From the NCBI GenBank assembly GCA_033297075.1, contig MU858045.1:1164839-1228838 (forward strand): a stretch of 64,000 nucleotides of DNA, given 5' to 3'. A model generated the notes under the pieces. The model saw only the letters and a list, made by a program, of their open reading frames with translations, was not told where the DNA came from and made no database searches. Both the position numbers and the translations under genes were made by a program. Positions within the stretch are counted from its first letter, which is position 1, and every line of letters starts with the position of its first letter. Below, piece after piece: positions 46,768 to 56,751 of this stretch. The stretch comes from Rhypophila decipiens (lineage: Eukaryota; Ascomycota; Sordariomycetes; Sordariales; Naviculisporaceae).

Positions 46768-47629
46768 CTACTTGCATTTCCCCTGAGTTACGTGGCTGTC
46801 CTTCGCTGTCCTCCTGGTAAACTTTGTGCCGCAGTTAGAGCAGGTCCACTTTTTTGCCTGACTCGACTTCTCGCGCTGGTGGCGGACGAGGTTGCTGAAG
46901 TTAGAAAACTGGCGGCCATTGCACCCGTGCTCCCAGCATTGATGCTTCGGCTGACTGTGCACTCTGACTGGTCCAGCTGTCTCCTGGCCCTTTCTCGCGG
47001 CCGTGGTTGGTTGATCGAATGGAAATGGGACTGGAGCTGGTGCAGTAGTATGAATGGGCATGCTCGACGCTTCGACCAATGTGACTGGTTGTAAGTAGAC
47101 AGAAGAAGTGCTGCTGCCGGCTCATTGGTCAGTTTGGACGTACATATAACCCAGACATTAGAACTTACGCCATAATATGGCCCATGCCTTGCTGGTATTG
47201 ATCCGGAACCATGTAAGAGGGGGGTGTCAGGTTCGATGGTATGCGCATACAGTAATCATAATGGGCTGAAGCAGGTAAGGCGCTTTGGGAGTATGGAGCC
47301 CTAGGTATGGGATTATCTATGGGAGAATCCATGTAATAACTGTCAAGATCTTGATTCTCAGAGTATAGCGCCATACCGACGGGAATATCATGGTCGAGAG
47401 GTACTTGGGCGTAGGTAGTGTGGACATCACCCACCGAGGTCGAGAGATGAGTTTTGATGAAAACATTCTCATGTATTAGACGATCCACCTCGGATTTTGT
47501 CGTACTGATTGATTCCTTTAGTCTGGTAACCTCCTGTTCGAGTCCCTTGGTATATTCTGCTTTGCGTTGACGGTGCAGCGCCTGTGCTTTCTTGACTTGA
47601 GCACGGTGCCGGAAGCGTTTGATTGGTCG
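46768..47629 (-). CDS. bZIP plus C2H2 zinc-finger regulator, 5' end not found
   Basis: Exons 47170-47629 (with base 47169) and 46768-47113 are joined over a 55-bp intron (47114-47168). The first exon encodes a bZIP: basic part VKKAQALHRQRKAEYTK, then heptads LEQEVTRLKESISTTKSEVD and LIHENVFIKTHL. A Tyr/Pro-rich stretch follows. The second exon ends with finger-like units CWEHGCNGRQFSNFSNLVRH and CSNCGTKFTRRTAKDSH. It would be a nuclear DNA-binding protein. No ATG precedes the bZIP. Upstream in frame lies TAA at 47630-47632, which a C-to-T change in CAA would explain, so the gene is either a pseudogene or has an unseen first exon. bZIP with C2H2 fingers in one protein is unusual. Confidence 0.5.
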
Positions 47630-47632
47630 TTA

Positions 47633-48173
47633 TTCCCAAATAGGAAATTGGAATTCTGCAGCGACCAAAGGCTGTCAGAACAATCCGGTTTCCGCATTTC
47701 TACACCGATTCCCCGTACCATACCGTTCTCTCAGAACGTAATTATAAATTACGCCTTTATAGAGGGCTTTAAAATCTTCCAAGGAATACTAAGCTCTGTA
47801 AACGCATATATTGCTCTTCGAAAGTTCACAGATGAGATCCCATTCACCTGGTACACCTGCTCTCCCCGGCTGCCCCCATCAATTAATCTAACCGAAAAGG
47901 GGGTATCATTTTCAATTGGAGGATACACGTGTAGCAGAAAATGAAATGATATACAAAGCCATGGTAATGGGCCCTGGTTTTCCGACGGGGTGTTCGGCAA
48001 CCCGTGACTGGCACGATGATGATCATACGATCAAACTGCTACCATATCTGTGTGAACGCTGTGGCATACGCTAGTGTACCTGCCGAGTGCCACGGACCAG
48101 CCCTTAACCATTGACGCAGAGAGCTAAGGTCGCAAGACCGGTTTAACGTTTGCTGGACTTCTCATGCCAAGTT
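47633..48173. other. Spacer with no supported gene
   Basis: Slightly AT-rich. An upstream exon of the bZIP gene could be here but no ATG-plus-donor pair was convincing. Confidence 0.3.
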
Positions 48174-48293
48174 CGTTGGGCTGATTTCCTGTCTAATTTC
48201 GACATTACCCTTCAGTACCCACCAGGCAAAGACAACATTGCTGCTGACGCCCTGTCTCGCAAGATCGTGGAGGAAGGAAGTGTCTGGAGCTGA
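48174..48293 (+). mobile_element. Ty3/Gypsy RNase H fragment
   Basis: One frame reads RWADFLSNFDITLQYPPGKD and then NIAADALSRK. This is the end of the Gypsy reverse transcriptase-RNase H region. Upstream TDQPLTID is visible in another frame, so the copy is decayed. No LTRs are attached. Confidence 0.7.
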
Positions 48294-48429
48294 TCTGGCT
48301 GCTGCTGTCTCGTCTTATTAGTAAGTAGCACGGTTTGGCTGATTGGCTCTAGGAGTTCTGCTCGAGATGTGTACATATTACGCTCTAGTTTTCCTGAGCC
48401 AAGAGCGGCGAAACCATCTTTAGAGACAC

Positions 48430-48676
48430 ATAGGCCTCAACAAGGCGAAAAGCTCACTATCAGTCCAGATTCGAACTGGTGGTATCGGGCTTCGGGACTT
48501 TCTATCTAAACAGGGTGTTCCAGGGATTATAAAACCATTTTGCGAATGTGGCGGAGGTTGGGAGACTGCTGAGCACCCGGTTATATGGTGTTTGGCTCCA
48601 CCATTGACTCGAAGATGGGAGAGAGCAGAAATTTGGCGGCATTTGTCACGAGGGAGCAGCATGGCGGTGTGAGAAA
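48430..48676 (+). mobile_element. Tad/I-type LINE C-terminal fragment
   Basis: The frame reads GLNKAKSSLSVQIRTGGIGL, RDFLSKQGVPGI, then CECGGGWETAEHPVIWC, the CCHC knuckle at the end of non-LTR retroposon ORF2. A TAG stop interrupts the upstream part and TGA ends it early. Only a scrap remains, next to the Gypsy fragment. Confidence 0.65.
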
Positions 48677-48947
48677 CCACATGGCGAAGCTTACAACCCT
48701 GAATAGCAAGCTCGCCGCGTGTGATCTGCCGGACTACTTCCCCTGCCATGAAGACATGACTCACAAAAGGAAAAACAACGTCTACTTCCCAGTTCGGCGC
48801 GTCGACCGCTCAACGGCGGTGTTCCGTGCCTCTTTGCTCCGCAGCCGTCCCTTCCAGCCATGCTGCTCCTTCACGCGTCGAAGCCGTCCATTCCAACCAT
48901 GCCAACCTGGCTCAACTCGATCGGTTGACCGTTGAGAGCCACACGTC

Positions 48948-49319
48948 CTATCCATTGCAAACAGACACCTGGAAAACCCGGCAGTCCCAACACAACGCCC
49001 CCGGGACCATAGGATTCCAGCTGGCTTGGATGGGCCGGCAAGAGGCAAGTAGGGCGACAATCACAAAGATAGCAAAGGGAACCTGCAGAGCAATTACAGA
49101 CCAGAAGGTGGCCTTCCAGCCCGAGGTTTGCTTGAGGCCCATAAGCAGCCGGGCAATGCTTATCTTTCCAAAAGCTACACCGCAGACCCATGGAAGATAG
49201 GACATCTGCATCAGCCGCCTGCATGTGATCTGATCATCGATGCTGAAGTAGAAGTTGTGCCAGCCGAAGCCATGGAGAATGGCGGCCCACAGGAGACCAA
49301 TTTGGAGACTGGCGGCCAT
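48948..49319 (-). pseudogene. Fragment of a fungal rhodopsin-domain receptor
   Basis: Middle of a PTH11/SAT4-type protein: HGFGWHNFYFSIDDQITC, VAFGKISIARLLMGL, IVALLASCRPIQASWNP and PGALCWD. The first two membrane helices and everything after the fifth are missing, and no start with upstream helices is present. It is cut by flanking unrelated sequence and cannot make a working receptor. Confidence 0.6.
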
Positions 49320-49372
49320 CTAAATCCTCGGACGGAGTGTGCGCAGCACTCTCCTACTATTCAGAAAACTAT

Positions 49373-50356
49373 CTAGCTGTAGTGACTGTGTAAATGCCGT
49401 TTGATGATCATCTCTAACACAGGGACATCGAGATAGTCAGCAGCTTGTAATTTGTCTTCAGCCTTGCCAACGTCCACAAAATCGTAGGTGCCATAATATA
49501 TGAAATTGAGGAAGACTTCTAATGACTGCGAAGAAATAATGCTTTCATCAAGGGCGACTTCCCCTTCATTTAACTCCTTCCACGGAGACCTCAACATCCC
49601 TCTGAAGTATGAGCTCCAATATCCTACAACTGCTTTATGGACGCAGAAAACGTCAGAGTCTCCGGTCGATAGGCGCAGATCGGTTTCGGCTTGGCGGATA
49701 TTATTGGCAATCCATCGTCGCAGTTCCATCGGAACATCCAATTCTAGGATGCCTAATTTCCATTCGAGTGACATCGGTCCTGCATTATCCCGGATGTGCG
49801 GAAGTAGGAGATCGAGTTCGGAGTAGAGTCCGCGTTTAAAGAGTCCCTGAACGAACACTGGGAAGTCCCGCAGATTGCTGAGAGTCGGTGGAGCTTCTGT
49901 ACTTTTTGAACCTCTCCACGTCATCATAGCCTTATCGATAGCGCGAAGAGCGCGAAAAATGTCGCCTTGTTGAAGGTAGCTTGATGAAATATCCACGTGC
50001 AACCGAAGCTCATTTTCAGAGAGACCCCGGCTCTCGTAGCCCTGGATCATCCGCTCGATCCAAGGAGCGATAGCGGGCGCTGTAAGGGGCATAATGCCGC
50101 GATGTGCATCAAATGTTTCTTGCGTGAGCTTCCATGCTTCGTCATCGAGACCCCGGCTCTCGTAGCCATGCATCGTCCGCTCGATCCAAGGAGCAATAGC
50201 GGGCGCTGTAAGGGGCATAATGCCGCGATGTGCATCAAATGTTTCTTGCGTGAGCCATCTCGACAAGAGTAGCCAACTCTGGAAGGCTGATCGGTCGGTG
50301 AACAATCGTGGTGACGGCGAGTATCTCCTTGCAGAGATCTGTATCCTCAGAGTCAT
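49373..50356 (-). CDS. BTB/POZ-domain protein with a duplicated 42-residue unit
   Basis: 327 aa, ATG at 50356. Residues 1-34 are read from NACHT-derived DNA in a different frame. Residues 35-76 and 77-118 are two copies of one unit (LTQETFDAHRGIMPLTAPAI, then APWIER..GYESRGL). A helical middle precedes the C-terminal BTB/POZ domain, residues about 222-325 (TDLRLSTGDSDVFCVHKAVV, SSYFRGMLRSPWKE, FLNFIYYGTYDF, AADYLDVPVLEMIIKRHL). BTB domains dimerise and often recruit cullin-3 ubiquitin ligases. Whether this chimeric start is used is unknown; an older start may have been lost when the sequence was joined to the NACHT relic. Confidence 0.55.
   Translation of the reverse strand: MTLRIQISARRYSPSPRLFTDRSAFQSWLLLSRWLTQETFDAHRGIMPLTAPAIAPWIERTMHGYESRGLDDEAWKLTQETFDAHRGIMPLTAPAIAPWIERMIQGYESRGLSENELRLHVDISSSYLQQGDIFRALRAIDKAMMTWRGSKSTEAPPTLSNLRDFPVFVQGLFKRGLYSELDLLLPHIRDNAGPMSLEWKLGILELDVPMELRRWIANNIRQAETDLRLSTGDSDVFCVHKAVVGYWSSYFRGMLRSPWKELNEGEVALDESIISSQSLEVFLNFIYYGTYDFVDVGKAEDKLQAADYLDVPVLEMIIKRHLHSHYS
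50018..50260 (-). repeat. In-frame 126-bp tandem duplication inside the BTB gene
   Basis: The unit containing CCGCTCGATCCAAGGAGC recurs 126 bp apart (50051 and 50177) with a handful of substitutions. It adds exactly 42 codons. Confidence 0.8.
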
Positions 50357-52006
50357 TAATTTGTTCCATCATTCGCGCATACAAGTCATCCAGGCCGGGC
50401 GGAAATGTATGCAATTTTTTTTAAAGTGTGCCGCTTCCGAACCTTAGGGTCCGCAAGGGCTTGGCAGACCAAGGCCACCCAGAGAAATGTGCCCTTCGCG
50501 TTGGAGGTGAGATATTCCTGAACGAAGTTCTCCATTGTGCTGTCGTATTGTTTCAGTTGTGACAGGCGCAGGACCTTGTGGCGGATGAATGCTTCGACGG
50601 CGGCGGTGACGGATTCAGCGTTTAGCTCGAGGCTTAGTCTTAACTGTTCCGCAACACTAGCCAACTGCTCTTCGATCTGCAACCAATTACGGCTGGAGAC
50701 AACGCACTTAACACGAGCAGATATAGACGATATCTGAACGATTAAGCTGAGAAGCTTCTGTTGGTCTATCACACATTCGTCCAGGGCGTCAATGACCAAG
50801 TAGGTGGCCTTCAAGTTCGGGTCTTCTACCATCTCAATCAAAGTCTTTGATAAGATAATCCATGCCATCGTGTCATCGGAGGGGTAAGTGTTCTCGGGCA
50901 GGTGCGAGAGGAGACGAGGTTGCCGTTGGACGAGTAGGTAGATTAAGCTCCGCAGTACGGAGGTTCCATTGTTGATGCGCGAGTCAGTGGCTTGACAGAA
51001 GAAGTACACCAAATTACCACCGTTCACAGTAATAGGCTGCTCTAGCTCGTTGATGATGCCGCGTAGTAACATGGTCTTGCCTTTGCCAGGGTCAACCTTG
51101 ATCCAGAGTAGGCGGCTCTCCGAAAGTTGGCGCCGTCGGTTGAAGTCGGGGTTGTCGAAGACCCAGTGGTAAGCGTCAACCAGCAGACCGCCCTTTGCCA
51201 GCTCGATGCGCTCCTTGTCGACGCGCGGGTCATGCGGGCCAGCGGACCACAGCTTTGCCAGACGGTGAGAATTCTTGTCGATCTTCTCCTGCAGCCGATC
51301 GAACGCCTTTTCTTTTCCTTCGCCATACAGGATCGGCATATGCACATCGAATATTCCAAATAGCGAGTACGCCTTGTCCTCCTCATATTTCGTGTTGCGC
51401 TTCTCGATCCATTTCATCCGCTCAGCGACGCTGAAATCGGACAAGGGGCTCCCTTGCAGGGCTCTTCGGGGGGATCCCGGTTATATTGTGGATTTCTCTT
51501 TCCAGAGACTTCTTGTCTCCCAAGCGCTCGCCCTTTTTCGAGAAAAATTCGACGATCGCCGGAGCAATGAGCTCTTGGAGGGTCCATCCGCGGGTGAACC
51601 ACCTGAAGTCTCGAAGATTCAGATCCCACTTCGAGCTTCCATCGGCATCCCGCTTGCGCGTGGAGACTTCTGCGAGATAGACACAGCATTTGGCCGCAGC
51701 GCGATACCACTGAAACATGGAATTGAGACCGTGTTGAAGCTCCGCTGCGTCGGACTTGTCGATACAGCATGTGTCGACCCAGAAGTATTTCAGCCCATCA
51801 CGCTCGGCCTGATCTCCGCAAAACCGAATCTTAGCGTAGCCTGCTTTGTTCTTGGCCGTACCGTCCGCCAGGTCTCTGAAGAGGACCTCTCCATCGCCCC
51901 ATGTGTGTGATAATATCGCATACGGCGGAATCTCGGAGGTCGCGTCATTGGGGAGGTGCTTCGTCAGGCGGAACCCGCCGGTATCGTCTCGTTCCAGGAG
52001 CCGCAA
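50250..52006 (-). pseudogene. Broken HET-NACHT (HET-D/E type) gene
   Basis: The HET part (from 52006) reads RLLERDDTGGF, YAILSHTWGDGEVLFRDL, FWVDTCCIDKSD and FTRGWTLQELIAP. The frame is lost at a six-G run (51468-51473, plus strand; five would keep frame). It resumes with YSLFGIFDVHMPILYGEG and a NACHT domain: Walker A DPGKGKTM, Walker B TYLVIDALDEC, SSRNW sensor. A second slip occurs at an eight-T run (50415-50422). The start codon position holds TTG where ATG is expected. After PISLPELATLVEM the sequence changes to the BTB gene, so the repeat domain is gone. Normal members trigger cell death on sensing non-self; this copy cannot be translated as one protein. Confidence 0.85.
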
Positions 52007-52935
52007 TCAATTGCACTATCGACAGAAGCCCATGACCAAGTCGGAGCCTGCTGTTGATTGTGAGGAGTTCTCGCCCGGCTCGTGTTATGATTGCTGATCC
52101 GCGAGTAGTCATTATTTGTCCGCCAACACATATCCTGAATCAGGGTATCTCTCCAAAGCCCTGCCAGATACTCGCTTTTTCGGTGGCGCTGCATCTGAAC
52201 TGCCAGGCCCTTGATTGCAGGTAGCATGTCGCTGAGATAGGTCAATGAATGTGCTGTGTATTCTCTGACCATCGTGCGCCAGAGCTCTGCATGATCCCTA
52301 GCCCGGTTCTCAGGTGACTGCTGGTCCGAGACAAGCTTATAGAACTTGCGTCTATCCAGCTCGTGTGATCTGGCGTCGACAACATTCCCACATTCGCATT
52401 TTCGGACTTCTTGACAGTCCCAGATAAGCTCCTGGCGGGAGAAGTACAGGATCCGGGAGGACAGTATGCGTTCCTGGTATGTCCATGCCCGTGAAAGCAG
52501 CGGGAAATCCTTGTTAAACCTTGTTTCGCGAAAGTGGAAGTTCTGTTGAACCGTAACGGATCCGACTTTGACGCCTTTGTCTGATGGTGGAAAGCAGCCA
52601 GAGTGGGGCATATCCACCCAACCAGCAGCGACGATGGGATAGGAACGACAGTACACGTCGGCCATACCACTTAACTCACGTACCCAATCAGCACTATCAT
52701 CTTGGATGATACAAAGAGAGTCGATCCAAACATAACGGACTCCCAGAGCCCGGGCGACAGCGACGGTATGCTGGAACGCTTCTGGAAGTTCGTCAAACTG
52801 AATGTCTGTCGCGTGGCTCTGCAGCGTTTCGTTGGACGTTCTGATAAACTGAGCCCCGCCCCAACAATACGACAAGCAGATATATCGAGCTTTCTCGCCC
52901 CGTGACGTATGAAGCCAAATCGGATCCGATCCCAT
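51964..52935 (-). pseudogene. Truncated HET-6-type HET protein overlapping the HET-NACHT start
   Basis: Open frame of 323 aa holding the HET domain of the second subgroup: RYICLSYCWGGAQF, YVWIDSLCIIQDDSADW, LLSRAWTYQERILSSRILYF and, at the end, PTWSWASVDSAID. The usual 150 or so N-terminal residues are absent (a solo LTR lies 58 bp upstream). The C-terminal part runs out of frame into the first codons of the adjacent HET-NACHT gene and stops at 51964. A short protein could still be made, but it lacks both ends of the family. Confidence 0.7.
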
Positions 52936-52987
52936 CAACCCCTAATTGCACACCAATACAATTACCTTTAAGTAAAGCATTATTACT

Positions 52988-53225
52988 ACTAGTGTCAGAA
53001 TATTCCTTGTCATTCGGAAGGGATTGGTTATCAGAAGGAACTCTCTGGAAATGACTGGAAATATTGGTAATAATCTTTTGTCACCGGTTTCGTCATATTT
53101 GCCACCAGTATTGCCACTATGTATAGTTATAAGAGAACCTCTCTAGCGAAGCCAGAGAGGAGAAGGAGGAAAATGAATTCAATCAGAATCAATTCAACAA
53201 CCAAGTGCGATATTCTGACAACTAG
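52988..53225. repeat. Solo LTR, 228 bp, with target duplication ACTAG
   Basis: The LTR is 52993-53220, beginning TGTCAGAATAT and ending ATATTCTGACA (11-bp inverted ends). ACTAG flanks it at 52988-52992 and 53221-53225. It contains TATAAGAG and an imperfect hairpin CTCTCTAGC-GAA-GCCAGAGAG, as in the LTR at 38 kb. A run of 13 C follows at about 53,228-53,240. Confidence 0.85.
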
Positions 53226-53483
53226 CACACCCCCCCCCCTACCATTATCCACATTACAGCTAATAATTAAAAACCCGCATGTTACCGTAAAATAGCCTAA
53301 ATCTATAATAACTACTTATCTAGTTTAATTTCTTAACGAAGTTATTACCACAAATACCCCATTCAAGAGTGTTCCAGCGCGGATATTCGACATGTCCCAT
53401 TTACTACTATGATCCCAGGCCACCGTGTAATAACATAAATACCAGCCAAGTTCTTTCATCTATCAATGCTTTAGAAAGTCGAC

Positions 53484-55869
53484 TCAAATCTTCCCCACGA
53501 CACCCTTTAACCGCCCCGTAACCTCCCTCTGAAAGAATACCTGAGCCTCATAATCGCTCATCCCCTTCGTCCTCTCCCCAAACACCAAACAAGTCATAAT
53601 AACACCCACAAAAACACCCCCAATCTGATGCGGCAAAGTCTTTGTCTCGCACTTCTTCCTCAAGGCCTCAGCTATCTCCTCAGCTCGAACCTTTTCATCC
53701 CTCACCTTGATAATCCCCTGAACGTCCTTCCACAAGGCAATTTCCAGCAGAACCACACCCAAAGCATAAGCATCATGTTTCTTCTCGAACTTCGCACTGG
53801 GCATGACCCATCTTTCGGGGTGTCGGTAGATATTGTTCGCCAGGGTGTGGTCCTCGTCTAGATAGGTCGTTCCGTCGCCCGGGCGAGCGTATTCGTAACC
53901 GAACAAATACGGGCATGTGAGATCCCACTTTTTCTCGTCATCCAACAACGGTTCCTTTATCTCTCCAGGCTGTTCCACAACAACTTTTGAGTCGGCTGTT
54001 TCCTGGGAACTTGAATCTTCTCTACGCCGCTGAACAAACCCAATTATACTGCTACGAAAGGATTTGTGAACCCAGCCCACGCGATGCAAATGCTCCACCG
54101 CAACAGCAAGTGCCCAAGCAAGATGGATCCTTTCACCCAGCGGAACCAACTTTCTCGATTTCAAAAGGTCCAGCAAGGTAGTAAACCCTTCCTGTCCTTG
54201 GGAGAGGTCAAATCGAGAAGGAGGAGGTCGAAAGACGAGCCCAAGCTCTCGACGGACCCGATCGCGGTAGAAGCCTAGACAGGGCATGATGTGGAATCCT
54301 TTTCGTTTGGGGTGGCAGAGGAGGCCTGTCATTTTGCGGATCTGAGAGAGGGCTTTAGGGCACGGGTCGCCGGTTGAGTTGGCAGCGTCGGCGTAGTTGT
54401 ACCGTTCTGCCATGATTGGCCAGTTGAGACTCGGACTGCCATCGCTGTTGATGGAAAAGGTGCCGAACTTGAATCTGGATGGGACGTTGTTGTTGTTGAA
54501 GGTGAGTTGGCCAAGGGCTATTTCGGTCGAGTAGAGGGTTGGACACTCCGAGAGGATGGCCTCGCGCAGGACAAGGGAGGGGATCAAGTCTGTTGCTTCA
54601 GCTATGGGGCGGCTGGCGTGGATGATACCAGAGCTGTCCACGTTGCTGGGTTCGACTGCAAGAAGAGGTGTCTCGATTGCTGCTGCCACGGACGACGAAG
54701 CATCCTCTAACTCATTGAGAGTCTGAGAGATGAGTTCCTCGCCTGGTTCTGCACTTGTTGCTAGGTCTCCTGTCACGGCCATGACGGTGTTCAAGTTTCG
54801 CATGCATCGCACAATCTCCGCCCTGGCGGCAGCTGGCAATGCTTCGAACATCGAGCCGGGAGGAAAGCAACCGTCGACGAGATTCGTGCTGGTCTGCATC
54901 CTTCGCGCCCGGCTAACGATGGCTTCGATGCTGACGGCCGTGACGTTGTCCGGTGGTGCTGCTTTGAACCACTGGGCTATTTGCAATCCCGCCACATCAC
55001 CTGAGAGCGAAGCCCGAAAGAGCAAGTACCCCGAGGGTTTCTGTATAAATCCATTAGTGGCCTCAGCTGCATCCAGGGTGGGTAAAGGTTGAAGTCTGAT
55101 ATGTGTTGGATATTGGCGAACAAAGTCGTGGAAGATGGGCGTTTCTATTTGCAACCCGTCAGATAAATCACGAGCATATTACTATTCTCAAACAGCAGTG
55201 GGGAAATGGAAGATTACCTGTGATCTTGGAGTCTTCTCTCAAGACAGAGGCCAGGCTCTGGGATGTGATGCCTTCGTGGACATGCCGCTTGAGGATTCTT
55301 ATCAGGCCATTGGTAAAGGATAGCCGGCCGGGGATTGGTGTCTTGGACGCCTTTCCACAAGCAGCGACCAGTTCAAACCGTCCGCCATCACTCTTTGAAC
55401 CTGCGCAAAGAAGAGCAGCGTGGCAGCAGTCTAGGATCAGCAATACGTCGCCCCTGGCAGCAAATAACAGTGGTTGCGTATTAAACCACAGGAGACTAGG
55501 ACCACGGCCCTCATCTTCGAACGCCGCCCACTCTGCCTCCTTTGCATTCTTGGAATTGGGTCCGCAGTGGCCGCCGTAGTAAATGATGATGAGCGAATCA
55601 CTTGACGAAGAATAGTCTTCCACAAAGCTGGAGATCTCCCGATTAAGTCTCCGATGTCCGTTTTCCGTGGGAATAGAAAAGGTGGTGACACTACTGTAGT
55701 TGTATTCATTCTCTAGGACCGCCCGTAGATTGGTGATTTCATCGTCGAGGGGTTTCCCAAAGTCGTTATCAGCCCACGATATGAGAAGCGCGTGAACCTC
55801 GGTGTAAGGGGTGTGCAGGCTAGGGCCGATGCCCGCCTCGAAAGAACCAACAATGTCTGAGTCCGTCAT
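53484..55869 (-). CDS. Caspase-like (C14) domain fused to a pseudokinase
   Basis: Exons 55218-55869 and 53484-55144 (intron 73 bp, phase 1) give 770 aa. The N-terminal caspase/metacaspase-like fold covers residues about 25-200: ALLISWADNDFGKPLDDEI, then SLIIIYYGGHCG with catalytic His101, and VLLILDCCHAALL with catalytic Cys149. Both dyad residues are kept. Helical middle regions follow. Residues about 550-700 form a kinase-like domain of the kind attached to HeLo cell-death domains. HRD is replaced by HKS (WVHKSFRSSIIGF, 575-587) and DFG by LFGYEYARPG (631-640). DAYALGVVLLEIALW and NIYRHPERW are preserved. It is probably catalytically dead as a kinase but live as a protease. A cell-death switch role is inferred. 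Confidence 0.8.
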
Positions 55870-56220
55870 GATCGTTCTTATTTGGGCCCCAGAATACGGT
55901 TCTTGTTTTTGTATGCCGGGCTATTGTGCTGAAATGAACTTATCGAGAGATGCTTGGTACTCCTAAAGTAACAAGTTTCGGCGGGTAATTATTGCCATGA
56001 TACCTGAGGCATGTATGTCAACCCAACCATGCTGTGCAACCACACCACTTACGCCCCGGGATGCACATCGACCTACTTATTTAAACTCACTTGTGGGTCT
56101 TAAAGTGCTCAACTGGTTTAATCCCTTCATCTTTCTCTTTCCTCACAATCATTGGCAGCGTCCACTTCTCCAAACCCTATCCACGCCATCAATCCATAGC
56201 TGAAATTCCAAATCCCAGAA
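55870..56220. other. Divergent promoter region
   Basis: Shared upstream region of the caspase-pseudokinase gene (left) and the small plus-strand gene (right). No coding sequence is seen. Confidence 0.4.
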
Positions 56221-56751
56221 TGTCAACAGCAGCAGGGAGCAGGGGTCGCACTCGCCCGAACGAAGAAGAATATTCCTCAGAGGAAGAAGATGCAAGTTGA
56301 CCCCCTTTTCCATTTCCCTCAACCAGACAACTTTTGGAACTTCCGTCTCCACGCATTCATGCCAAGACTAACAGACTGGTGACATTCACACTTTAAGTCT
56401 TCCCCAAACTCGACAAATTTTTGTGATTATGCCAAAGGGGCGTATCGTTCGCGTGTCGATAGATACGCGAGCCAGGCAGATGTAAGTATCTGCAATCACC
56501 AGACTGACTGCTCATAGATTTCAAGTCTCCCTGCTTACTCAGAAATGCCACAATGAAAGTGGCCTGAAGAGCCCCTCTACTCTATCGGGGAGGTTGTCTA
56601 TCTCTCAGTTCCCGGGCAAAGCCAGCCATCTGGGCCTTACGTGATTGTGTCCAACGACAATGCGGCCCGGACATATACGATCAAAAGGGCAGATAATGGG
56701 CAGATACATCCCAGCGCAGTCGGCGAGAGTAGTTTGCGGGTCAAAGTGTAA
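56221..56751 (+). CDS. Small hypothetical protein, splicing unresolved
   Basis: The first exon starts MSTAAGSRGRTRPNEEEYSS followed by EEEDA (56221 to about 56295). A middle exon at about 56398-56485 could read SSPNSTNFCDYAKGAYRSRV and ends at GTAAGT. The last exon (56566-56751) reads EEPLYSIGEVVYLSVPGQSQ, PSGPYVIVSNDNAARTYTIK and GQIHPSAVGESSLRVKV, then stop. That exon looks like a small SH3/tudor-like beta barrel, with conserved aromatic and Gly positions (inference). I could not place all splice sites in phase, so the joins are tentative. The family is not recognised. Confidence 0.4.
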
